A DNA stretch of 28,016 bases from a virus. The notes beneath the pieces were generated by a model. That model saw only the letters and a list, made by a program, of their open reading frames with translations, was not told the origin of the DNA and did not search any database. Location of the stretch: positions 1 through 28,016 of IMG/VR virus record IMGVR_UViG_3300047373_000049; one strand, written 5' to 3'. Made by a program: the position numbers and the translations under genes. Positions 6,885-15,423 of the stretch are shown here, piece after piece (the stretch's first letter is position 1; each line of letters starts with the position of its first letter).

Positions 6885-9800
6885 TTATTGAGTGTTATCT
6901 ATAAATACATAAAGTGATTGGTATGTACTTCTTAGTTTTGTTATCCATCTTACTCTCCAATATACTTTATTGGCATTTGTTCCTGATGTTGGTAGTCCTG
7001 AGATAGTTCCATTATAAGCAAAAACATAGGTTCTAAATGTTCCTGCTGCCATAGTAACATTTTGTATACCACCTGCTGCTTGAGTATATGTAGAGCCACC
7101 ATTTACACTGTATTCTAAAACACCATTTGTACAGTCACCATAAACACCAGTCCAAATTGCTTGATATGAAGCACCATCTCTAACATCATCTACTACACAT
7201 GAACTTAAATAAGTTCCTGTTGTTGATGTTATGGTTGTAAAGTTTGTTGAACCTCTTTGAAAAGCACTAGCGAAAGTTGATAAAGGCACTGCTGAACCTG
7301 TATGAGAAATAATATCAGCAGATACATCTGCAAAATGTTTTACATTTAAAGTATCAACATTAATTCTAGCTGCATCTAATTGGTCTGCTGTTATCTTGGT
7401 AGCTGATATGCTTTGTACTTTATCATTAGTAACAGCGTTACTAGCTATCTGATTTGTATCTACTCCACCTGATTTAATAATTAAATTACCACTTCCATCA
7501 GTATCTAAAGTAACACCATCAATTAATATTTTATCTGCTGATAGATTATTGATTCTTGCATTATCAATAAGAACAGTACCACCACTAACAACAAAAGGAC
7601 TAATACTACTTCCTGCATCATTATCTATTTTGAAAGTGTCAGCCAAGAAGGCTATTGTGCTAGTAGCACCAGTTCCTGAATCAGCATTACTGTTAAGAAC
7701 CATTTGTGCGACTTTACCATTTGCATTTAGTTGTAATACATAAGATGCAGAAGCATTATCATTAATGTCAGTTATTGCTGTTGCATTTGTTGTTATAGAT
7801 GCTGTATTTCCACCAACTGTAGAAGTAAGACTTGTAATGTCAGAAGCAAGAGCTGTATCTGCATTTGCTCTTGTTGTAGCTTCTGAAGTAATTGCAGAGG
7901 TATTTGAATTAACTGTAGAAGTAAGACTTGTAATATCTGATGCTAATGCAGTATCTGCATTTGCTCTTGTTGTAGCTTCAGAAGTAATATCTGCTGTATT
8001 ATCATCAACTATAGAGGTTAAAGATGTTATATCAGAAGCAAGAGCAGTGTCAGCATTAGCTCTAGTTGTAGCTTCAGAAGTAATTGCTGAAGTATTGTTG
8101 TTCACTGTAGAGGTCAAGCTAGTTATATCTGCTGCTAAAGCAGTATCTGCATTTGCTCTTGTTGTTTGTTCAGTGCTTATTGCTGATGTATTACTATTAA
8201 CTGTAGAGGTTAAGCTAGTTATTGCACTTGCATTAGCTGAAGTATCAGTTGTAAGAGTAACTATATCACCCTGAGCTGTAGCTATATTTGTTGTGTTAGT
8301 AGATACAGTTGAGCTTAATGAATTATATAAAGTTATTAGTGAAGAATCTCTAGCTTTTACCCAACCATTATTAGATGCGTTTCTAACATACATTTGATTA
8401 TTATCATCAGTATCTGCCCATAAATCTTGAGGTTGTAATGCAGAGCTGTCACTTCTTGTTGTTGGAGCTGATGTAGATTTTATTAATTGAGTTGAATTAG
8501 TACCACCAGCATTGATTGCAGATTGCACATCAGCACCTATTTTATCTAATGTTACTGCATCATCTTGAATGTCAGCAGTTGCTGTAGGAGCATCACCAAT
8601 AGTAAAGGTTAAAGTCGCTGGAGATGATTCTGAGCCTAATGTATTAAGTGAGCTAACACTAGCAACATAATTAGTATCAACAGGCAAAAAGTTTAAATCA
8701 CAATTCTCTACATCTACTATTTTGTTTATAACTTGATTACTAGAACTATCTACAACATTGATTCTGTATTGATAGTTAGGAAAATCAGTTGGTTCATTCC
8801 AAGATAAAAATGGTCTGCCTGTAGAGCTAGAATCAGTATCAGTAAATGATAATCCTGTTGGAGCTTTTACTGCATAAGCAGAAGGTAGGTTAGCTAACTC
8901 TTCTACTGGTTCTTGAGGTGGTACTTCCCATGTATAGACATCAAAGTATTCTATTAAACTAACTGCAACCAATCCATTTGGTTGTAATTCTAATGCTTCT
9001 ACTCTACAAACTTTGCCTGAGAATCCTAGACCAGCATAAGTTAAATCTACTATGTCTCCAACATTCAATTTATACATCTCAGGAGTTCCTAAGAACTGCA
9101 TAGTAGTCTGATTTCTGCTTCTAGTTAAGATTGCCTTACCCATGTTATAAGCTATATAGGGGTCGCTTATATAAGGGAACTCAGCTTTAATTTCTAATAT
9201 CTCATCACCATCATCTGAATAATATTCAGGACTTGCATCATGTAAAACAGTAGCTGTATCTAATTCGTATTTCTTATTAGCATTAAAAAATTCAACAATA
9301 ACCTTATTTGCTTTTTTATCTTTGTTTCCATAATCAACTGATATACCAGCATCAGCAATAATATGATTGTCATTAATGCTAAATGTAGATGTTCCTGTAT
9401 CTTCTATAGATAATTCATACTTACCATCTATATAAAGAAAAATACCACGCATATTTGCAAGTAATTCTTTTGCATTATCCATAACATTTTTATTAGCATC
9501 TAAATAACCATTACAATGAAATCTTTTTACTTTAACTAATGATGTTCCTGCCTGTGATGAGTATGTAGAACCTAGCGTATCATTAATATATACAATGTAT
9601 TCGTTGTTTTGGTCGTAGAATCCATTTCTTTGAACATCTTTAATTTCTTTACCATCTACAATAAGGGTGTTGCTTCCATCACGAATATCTATCACTTCTC
9701 CAACTTTATTTTGCCACCAAGCACTATCAGGGTCAGTTCCACCAATGGTTATAAAGTCATCCCCAACATTACCCGACCAAGTAAGAGATTGTGCTGAGCC

Positions 9801-10688
9801 ATTAAAGTAAGGTTGGTCAACTTCTGTATCACAGACATTGGCAGCAGCAGTAAATGTGCTCATGTTTATTTGTGACTGAGTTAAACCCTTACCATAATCA
9901 TTATTAGTTATGTAATCTAAAAAAGTTAAAGCTGGATTATCTGAATATTCATAAGTAGATACAGTTCCAAATGTTTGATTTGTATCTCTTGGGTCAAATA
10001 CTTTTTTACCTCTAACCTGAACTGTTAGTTGAGGTACTCCTGACCATATGCCCTCTTTATCATAGCCATAATGAGCTGCTATATAACAAACACCATTTAG
10101 TTTGTGTGCTGATGTCCAGTTAGGCATAGAAGCTACAAGCATAGGGTCTGCTGTTTGTGTTACAGCTCCGTGATGTAGATTCATAACATATCTATATTTT
10201 TGTGTGGGACTAGTTCCAAATTGACCAGCACCAGCATCTATACCAGTACCATTTTGTGAAACTGTATTTAGTGAACCTGAACCTGAAGATATCTTGTCTG
10301 AGCCAATATAACCACCATCTCTAAATCTTGCTGAATCAGTTAAAGGATTACCATCTAGCTCAATAGTTCTTCCAATAATTTCATCACACTCACCAACTGA
10401 TAAAGCATAAACTACATATAAATCTCTTGAGTCATTGGCAGATACATCCATGTAGATAATCTGTGCACCAACTCTACGAGTTCCATAAATAACAGGTAAT
10501 TTTCCACCAGCAGAGGTTTTGTTAGCCATAATGACCTGACCTTGTGCCTGCATGTCTTTAGCCTGTCTATAACCTTTTACTCCAACTGCTAAAGTAGCAA
10601 GTGTTACAGTCCAAGAAACAACAGTGGCTATCGTTGCTGCTGTTGTAGCTCCAATCCCTAAAAATGTTAAAAATGCAGTTAAGCTCAT
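6885..10688 (-). CDS. tip attachment protein J-like (host specificity protein)
   Basis: 1267 aa. The N-terminus has a hydrophobic, Ala/Thr-rich segment (residues about 5-38), then the conserved J-type region GGKLPVIYGTRRVGAQIIY and SVGECDEI, followed by the beta-rich hub domains (PQLTVQVRGKKVFDPRD, FLDYITNNDYGKGL). A fibronectin-like stretch lies at about 605-700. Residues about 805-965 hold 32-aa coiled-coil-like repeats, followed by a conserved GKVAQMVLNSNADSGTGATSTIAFLAD segment and a C-terminal beta tip. J proteins cap the tail and contact the host receptor. The ATG overlaps the upstream stop (TAATG). The gene sits last in the tail-tip group before fibre genes, as in lambda. Confidence 0.85.
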   Translation of the reverse strand: MSLTAFLTFLGIGATTAATIATVVSWTVTLATLAVGVKGYRQAKDMQAQGQVIMANKTSAGGKLPVIYGTRRVGAQIIYMDVSANDSRDLYVVYALSVGECDEIIGRTIELDGNPLTDSARFRDGGYIGSDKISSGSGSLNTVSQNGTGIDAGAGQFGTSPTQKYRYVMNLHHGAVTQTADPMLVASMPNWTSAHKLNGVCYIAAHYGYDKEGIWSGVPQLTVQVRGKKVFDPRDTNQTFGTVSTYEYSDNPALTFLDYITNNDYGKGLTQSQINMSTFTAAANVCDTEVDQPYFNGSAQSLTWSGNVGDDFITIGGTDPDSAWWQNKVGEVIDIRDGSNTLIVDGKEIKDVQRNGFYDQNNEYIVYINDTLGSTYSSQAGTSLVKVKRFHCNGYLDANKNVMDNAKELLANMRGIFLYIDGKYELSIEDTGTSTFSINDNHIIADAGISVDYGNKDKKANKVIVEFFNANKKYELDTATVLHDASPEYYSDDGDEILEIKAEFPYISDPYIAYNMGKAILTRSRNQTTMQFLGTPEMYKLNVGDIVDLTYAGLGFSGKVCRVEALELQPNGLVAVSLIEYFDVYTWEVPPQEPVEELANLPSAYAVKAPTGLSFTDTDSSSTGRPFLSWNEPTDFPNYQYRINVVDSSSNQVINKIVDVENCDLNFLPVDTNYVASVSSLNTLGSESSPATLTFTIGDAPTATADIQDDAVTLDKIGADVQSAINAGGTNSTQLIKSTSAPTTRSDSSALQPQDLWADTDDNNQMYVRNASNNGWVKARDSSLITLYNSLSSTVSTNTTNIATAQGDIVTLTTDTSANASAITSLTSTVNSNTSAISTEQTTRANADTALAADITSLTSTVNNNTSAITSEATTRANADTALASDITSLTSIVDDNTADITSEATTRANADTALASDITSLTSTVNSNTSAITSEATTRANADTALASDITSLTSTVGGNTASITTNATAITDINDNASASYVLQLNANGKVAQMVLNSNADSGTGATSTIAFLADTFKIDNDAGSSISPFVVSGGTVLIDNARINNLSADKILIDGVTLDTDGSGNLIIKSGGVDTNQIASNAVTNDKVQSISATKITADQLDAARINVDTLNVKHFADVSADIISHTGSAVPLSTFASAFQRGSTNFTTITSTTGTYLSSCVVDDVRDGASYQAIWTGVYGDCTNGVLEYSVNGGSTYTQAAGGIQNVTMAAGTFRTYVFAYNGTISGLPTSGTNANKVYWRVRWITKLRSTYQSLYVFIDNTQ
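7790..8270 (-). repeat. 32-codon repeats inside the J-like gene
   Basis: About five tandem copies of a 96-nt unit encoding DITSLTSTVNxNTSAITSEA plus TTRANADTALAS. The heptad-like spacing of Leu/Val/Ile and polar residues suggests a trimeric coiled-coil stalk between the J hub and the C-terminal tip. The copies are nearly identical in protein and close at DNA level, which could allow expansion or contraction by recombination. Confidence 0.8.
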
Positions 10689-11236
10689 TATTTACCCCAC
10701 CTAACATCATCTTTTGTTTGAGTTGCAAACTCAAAACCTTTATCACCTGTACTAAACGCCTGTTGTGACTCGTCAGAAAAATGTCTGCCTTTAGTTAAAT
10801 TCCAGTTTGCCCAATGTGAAGCAACAATTAGATTTATAACTGAATCAGTTACAGTTTCATTAATCCCAACATTTCTTATTTGACCTGTAAAAAAGTTTAT
10901 TGCACCCACGAGAGTTTCATCTGAATTAAAATAAGCCAAATAAATATCTACTGTCTTATCTGTAAATTCACCATTTTCTACAAGACTTCTAATTTGGTTC
11001 GTAACATTAGATAACCTAATACCGATTTCATTGACTTGTAATTGACCTGTTTCAGTTGTTGAGTCTACTTGCAAAAAAGAACCACCAGCTTCATAAGAAT
11101 TAGAATCATATGTAATATCTGAATACCAATCAGTAAGTCTGATAGTAGATGATAAATTAAGCTCAACTAAAAAAGCTGTCTTAGTTGCTGTTGATGATAC
11201 TTGAGTTTGTAAATCAGTAGATAAACTTCTTGGCAT
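10688..11236 (-). CDS. minor tail-tip protein, DUF2163/gpL-like
   Basis: 182 aa. It begins with LSTDLQTQVSSTATKTAFLVELNLSS, then a strand-rich region containing IRLTDWYSDITYDSNSYEAGG and a conserved IGIRLSNVTNQIRSLV. It ends in a segment like GRHFSDESQQAFSTGDKGFEF, which in this family is the QxxFPxDxGFEF-type tail that marks the hub-binding end. Related proteins occupy the position between the tape measure and the J-like protein and form part of the distal tail hub. It overlaps both neighbours by 1 nt (TAATG at each junction), so it is translated coupled with them. No Cys cluster is visible, unlike lambda gpL, which binds an iron-sulphur cluster. Confidence 0.68.
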   Translation of the reverse strand: MPRSLSTDLQTQVSSTATKTAFLVELNLSSTIRLTDWYSDITYDSNSYEAGGSFLQVDSTTETGQLQVNEIGIRLSNVTNQIRSLVENGEFTDKTVDIYLAYFNSDETLVGAINFFTGQIRNVGINETVTDSVINLIVASHWANWNLTKGRHFSDESQQAFSTGDKGFEFATQTKDDVRWGK

Positions 11237-11841
11237 TAGGCTATAACCTCTCTAACGTCAAATGAAATACTGTAAAAACCATTAGCACCTGTTGAATACA
11301 TGATTTCATTGTTTTCTAAATAAACAGTAAAACTTGGTTTGTTTACAGTAACTGCAACATTGTCAGTTAAAGCTGTTACTAAATTAGGCGATATAAGAAC
11401 AGTCAATGCTCCACTACCATCAGAATCAATATCTGATTGAACCATGTATACCTTGCTATGATTTGCAAACTTGATTAAATCTCCAGCTTTTAAAGCACCT
11501 GTTTGGTTGGCTGTAAAGCCATCTAAGGCTATAGAAGCATCTCCTGATACATGTGCTCCAACTACTTGTATATCTGTTTCTGACTTGCCCGCACCTAAGT
11601 TGTCTAGTGGTGCAACTATTGTAAAGTCCTCAAAAGAACCTTTTTGTTTTTGTAAAAATGCAAATATTTCCTGAGCTTTTTCTTGTTGTAATGGTGGCAT
11701 TGCAACTGTAAAAGAAAAATACTGAGCACCTATTTGTCTTACTTGTTTTTTGCCTGATAGTGTTTGATTCAATAAAGTAGGTCTATTGTCTTTAAAGTTA
11801 AGACTTCTAAAATTTGGGTCTGTTGGAAATTGTCCTGACAT
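11236..11841 (-). CDS. distal tail / minor tail protein (DUF2460-like position)
   Basis: 201 aa. The N-terminus FPTDPNFRSLNFKDNRPTLLNQTLSGKKQ followed by QIGAQYFSFTVAMPPL matches a phage tail protein family that follows the tape measure in many alphaproteobacterial and marine siphoviruses. Beta-rich, with QKQKGSFEDFTI as a conserved centre and SFTVYLENNEI near the end. It probably forms part of the tail tip between the tail tube and the hub. The assignment to a named family (lambda gpM-like or distal tail protein) is by position and general look, not by a decisive motif. Confidence 0.65.
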   Translation of the reverse strand: MSGQFPTDPNFRSLNFKDNRPTLLNQTLSGKKQVRQIGAQYFSFTVAMPPLQQEKAQEIFAFLQKQKGSFEDFTIVAPLDNLGAGKSETDIQVVGAHVSGDASIALDGFTANQTGALKAGDLIKFANHSKVYMVQSDIDSDGSGALTVLISPNLVTALTDNVAVTVNKPSFTVYLENNEIMYSTGANGFYSISFDVREVIA

Positions 11842-13601
11842 TATACTATTCCCATTTTGCCTTGATTATTCATGGCATTGTTTATGATTGATGTTATTAA
11901 TCCTTTTCTTGATGCTAGTAACTGGTCAAATCCAGCAGCATCTACTGTTGATATATTAAAGTTGACTGTTGGTGCTGATTGAGGAGTTCCCATTTGTTTC
12001 AAGTCTTGGTTGCTTACTATTTGGCCACCTTGGTTTGGAATAAAAAGCTCTCTTCCTGATTCGCCAACCATGTATGGCTTGCCTGCATTAACAGAACCAC
12101 CAAGAGCCTTTTTACCAAATATCCCCTGAAAGAATGACTCAACACCACCTGTAAAGGGTTTTAGTATTGCTTCTTGTAAAGCAATTCTTATGATTTGCTC
12201 TATTGCATAATCAGCAAAATCCTTAAATGCCAGCTTGCCATTCTTAAGACCATCAACAATTGTATCTTCTAATTTTTTTGTTGTATTTATAGCAAGATTA
12301 GAAATAGCGGCATCGGTTGCACCAAGACTATCTTTAAATGCAGAAACAGACTCTGACATGCCATTTGTAATATCATCATTATCATCATTAAGATTTCCTA
12401 ACTCAAGATTAAAGTTTTTTGTAGCCTCAATAGCTGCATTAATTGCCTTTACAACTGGATTGTTTTCAGGGTCTTCCCCATTAACAGCAGTATTTAATTC
12501 TATTAATTTTGCTTTAACCTTTGTCATCTCTGTTGTTAAGTCTGCTGCACCAACTATCGCACCCTCAAACCCATCCATAAAAAATTGTTCTTCACTCATG
12601 AAGGCTTTTACTAACTGGTTATAATATTTTTTAGTTTTCTCAAATTCAACTTTAAGTTTTTCATTTTCAGAAAAAATATCTCCAAAAATTTGTTTACCTA
12701 TTTTTGTTTGCCCAAATTCAACTAGCTTTTGTTTAATACCATCAAGAAATGTTATAAAACCAATAAATGATGTTTTCATAAACTCAAGAATGTTTATAGC
12801 TAAACTTTTTCCAAAGTTTTCAAATGTTTTGTCAGCACCTTTCATTTCTGAAAGTATTGTTTCAAGTTTTGTTGCTACGCCTTCTAAAACAGGAATAAAT
12901 GCAGCACTTACATTTGCTGTAATTGCTTGAATTTGTTTTTTAAGAACATTTAAAGAATCAGCAAACATTTCTGCCTTTGCTATACTTTGTTTGCTTATAA
13001 TAATTCCTAGATTTTCTGCTTGCTGTTCAAACTCTCTTAATCCATCAGCACCCTCTTTTAGAGTTGAAACCAAAGACACACCCTCAGAATCAAAGAATTT
13101 AAAAGCTAGCCTAACTCTCTCACCCGAATCCTTTGTGTTCTCTAAACCATCAGCAACATCAAGTAAAATATCTCTGATATCTCTTAAGTTACCATCATTA
13201 TCTTTTAATTGAATCCCTAGTTGTTCAAATGCTCTTTTTGACTCTCCAGTACCTTTAGCAGCTTCTGCTGCTCTTCTTATAAATCTTTGCAGACCCATAT
13301 CAAGAGCTTCCACTTTTACGCCAGTTTGTTCAGCAGCAAACCTCATGGCTTGTAAAAACTCAACCTCAATACCCAGCTTATTAGCTGTTTTACCGAGCTT
13401 GTCCATAAAGTCTACATTAACTTTAACCAGTGCAGCTAAAGCAGTTGCAGTAGCAGTTGCTGCCAAACCAACCTTAGCAACACCCATTGTAGCCTTCCCA
13501 GCTACAGAACCAACACCTTTGAGTCCTTTGGTTACGCTATCAAAAGCTGCCTTAGTTTTGTTTACTGCTGTTAATGTAAATTTTACTTTTTTATTTGCCA
13601 T
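11841..13601 (-). CDS. tail tape measure protein
   Basis: 586 aa, helical, with an Ala/Gly/Val-rich hydrophobic N-terminal part (residues about 25-65) and long helical segments. Near the C-terminus, at about residue 495, it has the ALGGSVNAGKPYMVGESGRE motif that is characteristic of lambda-type tape measure proteins, here followed by LFIPNQGGQIVSN. The protein sets tail length; with about 1.5 angstrom per residue, 586 residues suggest a tail near 90 nm (inference). It lies directly after the tail chaperones and its start overlaps the frameshift extension by 11 nt, the classical layout. Confidence 0.9.
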   Translation of the reverse strand: MANKKVKFTLTAVNKTKAAFDSVTKGLKGVGSVAGKATMGVAKVGLAATATATALAALVKVNVDFMDKLGKTANKLGIEVEFLQAMRFAAEQTGVKVEALDMGLQRFIRRAAEAAKGTGESKRAFEQLGIQLKDNDGNLRDIRDILLDVADGLENTKDSGERVRLAFKFFDSEGVSLVSTLKEGADGLREFEQQAENLGIIISKQSIAKAEMFADSLNVLKKQIQAITANVSAAFIPVLEGVATKLETILSEMKGADKTFENFGKSLAINILEFMKTSFIGFITFLDGIKQKLVEFGQTKIGKQIFGDIFSENEKLKVEFEKTKKYYNQLVKAFMSEEQFFMDGFEGAIVGAADLTTEMTKVKAKLIELNTAVNGEDPENNPVVKAINAAIEATKNFNLELGNLNDDNDDITNGMSESVSAFKDSLGATDAAISNLAINTTKKLEDTIVDGLKNGKLAFKDFADYAIEQIIRIALQEAILKPFTGGVESFFQGIFGKKALGGSVNAGKPYMVGESGRELFIPNQGGQIVSNQDLKQMGTPQSAPTVNFNISTVDAAGFDQLLASRKGLITSIINNAMNNQGKMGIV

Positions 13602-13742
13602 TGTTTCGTTTCTCTTCAGCTAACTCTAGGTAAGCTATCCATCCTTGATATTCTTGGACACTAATTTGCTGTATTTCTTGTAAGGTTTTACCCAGTTTTT
13701 CAGCTAGTGCATATTGCACATATAAATTAGCATCCTTTGTTA
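13591..13742 (-). CDS. GT extension of the tail assembly chaperone, reached by -1 frameshift
   Basis: There is no own start here. In the -1 frame after the slippery site the DNA reads 50 codons to a TAA at 13591-13593: LTKDANLYVQYALAEKLGKT followed by LQEIQQISVQEYQGWIAYLELAEE and a basic tail. The pattern A-x-x-LG-x-T-L-x-E-(I/L)-x-x-(I/M)-(S/T)-x-x-E-(F/Y)-x-x-W-x-A-Y is the usual T domain of lambda-like tail assembly chaperones. The predicted fusion with the G part is 161 aa (111 + 50). The extension overlaps the tape measure start by 11 nt. In lambda the GT fusion binds the tape measure during tail assembly. Confidence 0.85.
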
Positions 13743-14075
13743 GTTTTTTTTCGTTTCCTCAATGGGTTCTTGACCCATGATTTGTTGTGCAACGCTAACT
13801 AATATCTCTCTATCAACATTGTTTAATAAAGCATTTTTATCTGCTAAATCAAAAAGTTTATCTCCATTTTCATCTAGTGCTTTGTAAATAAGAACATAAG
13901 CCATCATTGTTAAATCATCTTCTTTACTCATTTTATAGAGCTTAGAAGTTTCAGCTAACGTTAATGGCTTACTATATATTTTTAAGGCTTTGTCATCTTC
14001 ACCCCATTCAGGCACTTCGATTACTTTGACATCTTGCTCTGCAAAATGCTTTTTTGCGTTATCTATTGCTGACAT
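13740..14075 (-). CDS. tail assembly chaperone, G-like
   Basis: 111 aa, acidic and helical, with a beta start (VKVIEVPEWGEDDKALKIYSKPLTLAE) followed by KLYKMSKEDDLTMMAYVLIYKALDENG. This strand-plus-helices form and the location between tail tube and tape measure are those of the G-type chaperone that coats the tape measure before tube polymerisation. It ends in ETKKN, where the poly-A stretch forms the slippery site that makes the longer GT form. The ATG at 14073-14075 has only a weak AAG-type ribosome site. Downstream, the fusion form and then the tape measure follow with no gap. Confidence 0.85.
   Translation of the reverse strand: MSAIDNAKKHFAEQDVKVIEVPEWGEDDKALKIYSKPLTLAETSKLYKMSKEDDLTMMAYVLIYKALDENGDKLFDLADKNALLNNVDREILVSVAQQIMGQEPIEETKKN
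13743..13749 (-). promoter_or_regulatory. programmed -1 ribosomal frameshift site A AAA AAC
   Basis: In the frame of the upstream chaperone the codons are ACG AAA AAA AAC TAA. The heptamer A AAA AAC directly before the stop fits the X XXY YYZ rule for -1 slippage, and the -1 frame continues into a recognisable T domain. A small inverted repeat GTGCA-ATA-TGCAC lies at 13707-13719, but at about 24 nt downstream it is farther than a usual stimulatory hairpin. Confidence 0.85.
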
Positions 14076-14079
14076 TTTC

Positions 14080-14469
14080 TTATACTGTTGTTGATGTTAA
14101 AGCACCATTGCCTTGTACTGAAATACTAGCTTCAATTAATCCATCAAATGATGCACTTCTTGAAACGCCAGTAACAATAGCTGAACCAGTATAATAAGTA
14201 TCACCTGATGTATCTCCTTCAGGATAAACATTTAGTGTTACTTCTGAGCCAATAGTTAAAGCACCTTGACCACTAGTATCAGTCTCATCCCAAAATACAT
14301 CTAAACTTCCTGAGAAAGAAGTCAATGATGATTTATATGTTCTAGCAGAATCACCCATTGAAGTATCTTCTAAAGTATCAGCAGATTCCTCGATTGAGTA
14401 AGACCTAATTTCAGCTACAGCATTAGAACCGACTTTAACAGTTCCTTCACTTCCTTTATGTGTTGCCAT
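14080..14469 (-). CDS. major tail (tube) protein
   Basis: 129 aa, almost entirely beta, starting ATHKGSEGTVKVGSNAVAEI and containing SYSIEESADTLEDTSMGDSA and SLTSFSGSLDVFWDETD. This pattern (short N-terminal strand, an I-x-x-A-x-x-x-x-D-x-T loop with a following G-S-x-D-x-x-x-D) is that of siphophage tail tube proteins, which stack as hexamers to form the tail lumen. The ATG at 14467-14469 follows GAGGT with 5 nt spacing, and the small gene upstream ends 14 nt inside this one. Placement between tail terminator and chaperone genes supports the call. Confidence 0.87.
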   Translation of the reverse strand: MATHKGSEGTVKVGSNAVAEIRSYSIEESADTLEDTSMGDSARTYKSSLTSFSGSLDVFWDETDTSGQGALTIGSEVTLNVYPEGDTSGDTYYTGSAIVTGVSRSASFDGLIEASISVQGNGALTSTTV

Positions 14470-14623
14470 TTTCTACCTCGTCTTTCGACTTTTTCTTAGA
14501 AGAAGGTTTAATTTTATCTTGCGAATGGACTGCTTCTTCTTTCCAACCCATATTCAATAAAGACTCAACCTTTGAAGGGTGAGCTTCTATCAAAACTTTT
14601 CCATCAGGACTAATCATTTTCAT
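14456..14623 (-). CDS. 55-aa small protein with GW motif
   Basis: A short minus-strand ORF from ATG 14621-14623 (AGGAG 7 nt upstream) to TAA 14456-14458. It reads MKMISPDGKVLIEAHPSKVE then SLLNMGWKEEA and a Lys/Ser-rich tail. Small phage proteins with P-x-G ... HPSKVxxLLxxGW are common around head-tail genes, but I know no function. It lies between tail terminator and tail tube and overlaps the latter by 14 nt, which argues for translational coupling. The strong ribosome site, tight fit in the gap and coherent sequence make it a real gene. Confidence 0.75.
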   Translation of the reverse strand: MKMISPDGKVLIEAHPSKVESLLNMGWKEEAVHSQDKIKPSSKKKSKDEVENGNT

Positions 14624-14632
14624 AATTGTCTC

Positions 14633-15073
14633 CTATACAGCTACGTCAGGATTAGTTTCCTTGACATAGTAATTAGTTAAAAAGGTCAAACTCACATATC
14701 CTAGTGGTTTCTCACCTTCACCATTAAACTCTATTTCAGTTGATTCTAAATAACAGTCTTTAGCTAATCCATCTAAAGTTCTATCTGCTGCTATTGCTTC
14801 TTCAACTTCTTTGCTTATTGTATCAATAGTATCATCAAAGTTGCTAGTAGCTTTTGCATATCCTTCTACTACTACTGATAATTCTCTACTCATAACTCTA
14901 TCAGTACCTATAACTATAGGCTCAGACGTTTCTGATTTAGTGTAGATAACTAATGCTGGTACTGTTTCTAGTGGATAAACTCTTGACTCATAGACTCTTG
15001 AACCAGTTGTAGTTAATCCAGTTAAAGTAGTACCAAACTTTTCTCTTATTTGTTGTCTAATATGATTTGCCAT
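14633..15073 (-). CDS. tail terminator protein (gpU-like)
   Basis: 146 aa. It starts with a helix (ANHIRQQIREKFGTTLTGL), then TTGSRVYESRVYPLETVPALVIYT, a strand segment SRELSVVVEGYAK, an acidic helix DDTIDTISKEVEEAIAA and a final strand pair (ESTEIEFNGEGEKPLGYVSLTFLTNYYV). This alpha-beta order and the R-V-x-x-S-R-x-x-P ... P-A-x-x-(I/V)-Y signature are those of the lambda U/tail terminator family, which caps the tail tube and joins it to the head. It overlaps the previous gene by 1 nt. Position before the tail tube gene agrees. Confidence 0.8.
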   Translation of the reverse strand: MANHIRQQIREKFGTTLTGLTTTGSRVYESRVYPLETVPALVIYTKSETSEPIVIGTDRVMSRELSVVVEGYAKATSNFDDTIDTISKEVEEAIAADRTLDGLAKDCYLESTEIEFNGEGEKPLGYVSLTFLTNYYVKETNPDVAV

Positions 15074-15423
15074 TATATTTCCTCTAACATTAATGCACTA
15101 AACCCTGTTCTGTCTGCTTGTATGTTTACTACAGTATAGTTTTGTGCTGCTTTGAGTATATTACCATTAGTATCTTTTATTGCAGATACGTTTAAAGTAT
15201 TTCCAAATGAAATATTAGGAACATCTATAGTTCTGCAATAGGCTATTGGCTTTAATGCTTCCACACCAATGCCTTCTTCTTGTTCTACATATTCATTATT
15301 TAGAATGACATTGATTGTTGATGATGTCCCACTGTTTGTATAAACAGCACTTACACCATGACCAAAGTTTATGTCTAAGTAACCCAACATATCTTCTTCA
15401 GTTTCTAATCTAAATTGAGACAT
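15073..15423 (-). CDS. head-tail joining protein, FII-like, paralogue B
   Basis: 116 aa, beta-rich. Shares with its upstream neighbour the ordered motifs GHGVSA, INVIL, PIA, DVPNIS, NGNILKAA, YTVVNI and TGF. Short proteins at this site (after capsid, before tail terminator) form the head completion and attachment layers; the FII-like label is from position and from the metal- or hub-like beta fold suggested by the sequence, not from a proven family match. It overlaps both flanking genes by 1 nt. It probably arose with its neighbour by tandem duplication, and one copy may have taken on a separate role in the neck. Confidence 0.62.
   Translation of the reverse strand: MSQFRLETEEDMLGYLDINFGHGVSAVYTNSGTSSTINVILNNEYVEQEEGIGVEALKPIAYCRTIDVPNISFGNTLNVSAIKDTNGNILKAAQNYTVVNIQADRTGFSALMLEEI

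Noticed and set aside
7765-8274. Long plus-strand ORF (169 aa) opposite the J repeats
   Set aside because: It is the antisense of the 32-codon repeat array; its Val/Ala/Glu-rich repeated sequence mirrors the repeats and has no ribosome site or family pattern.
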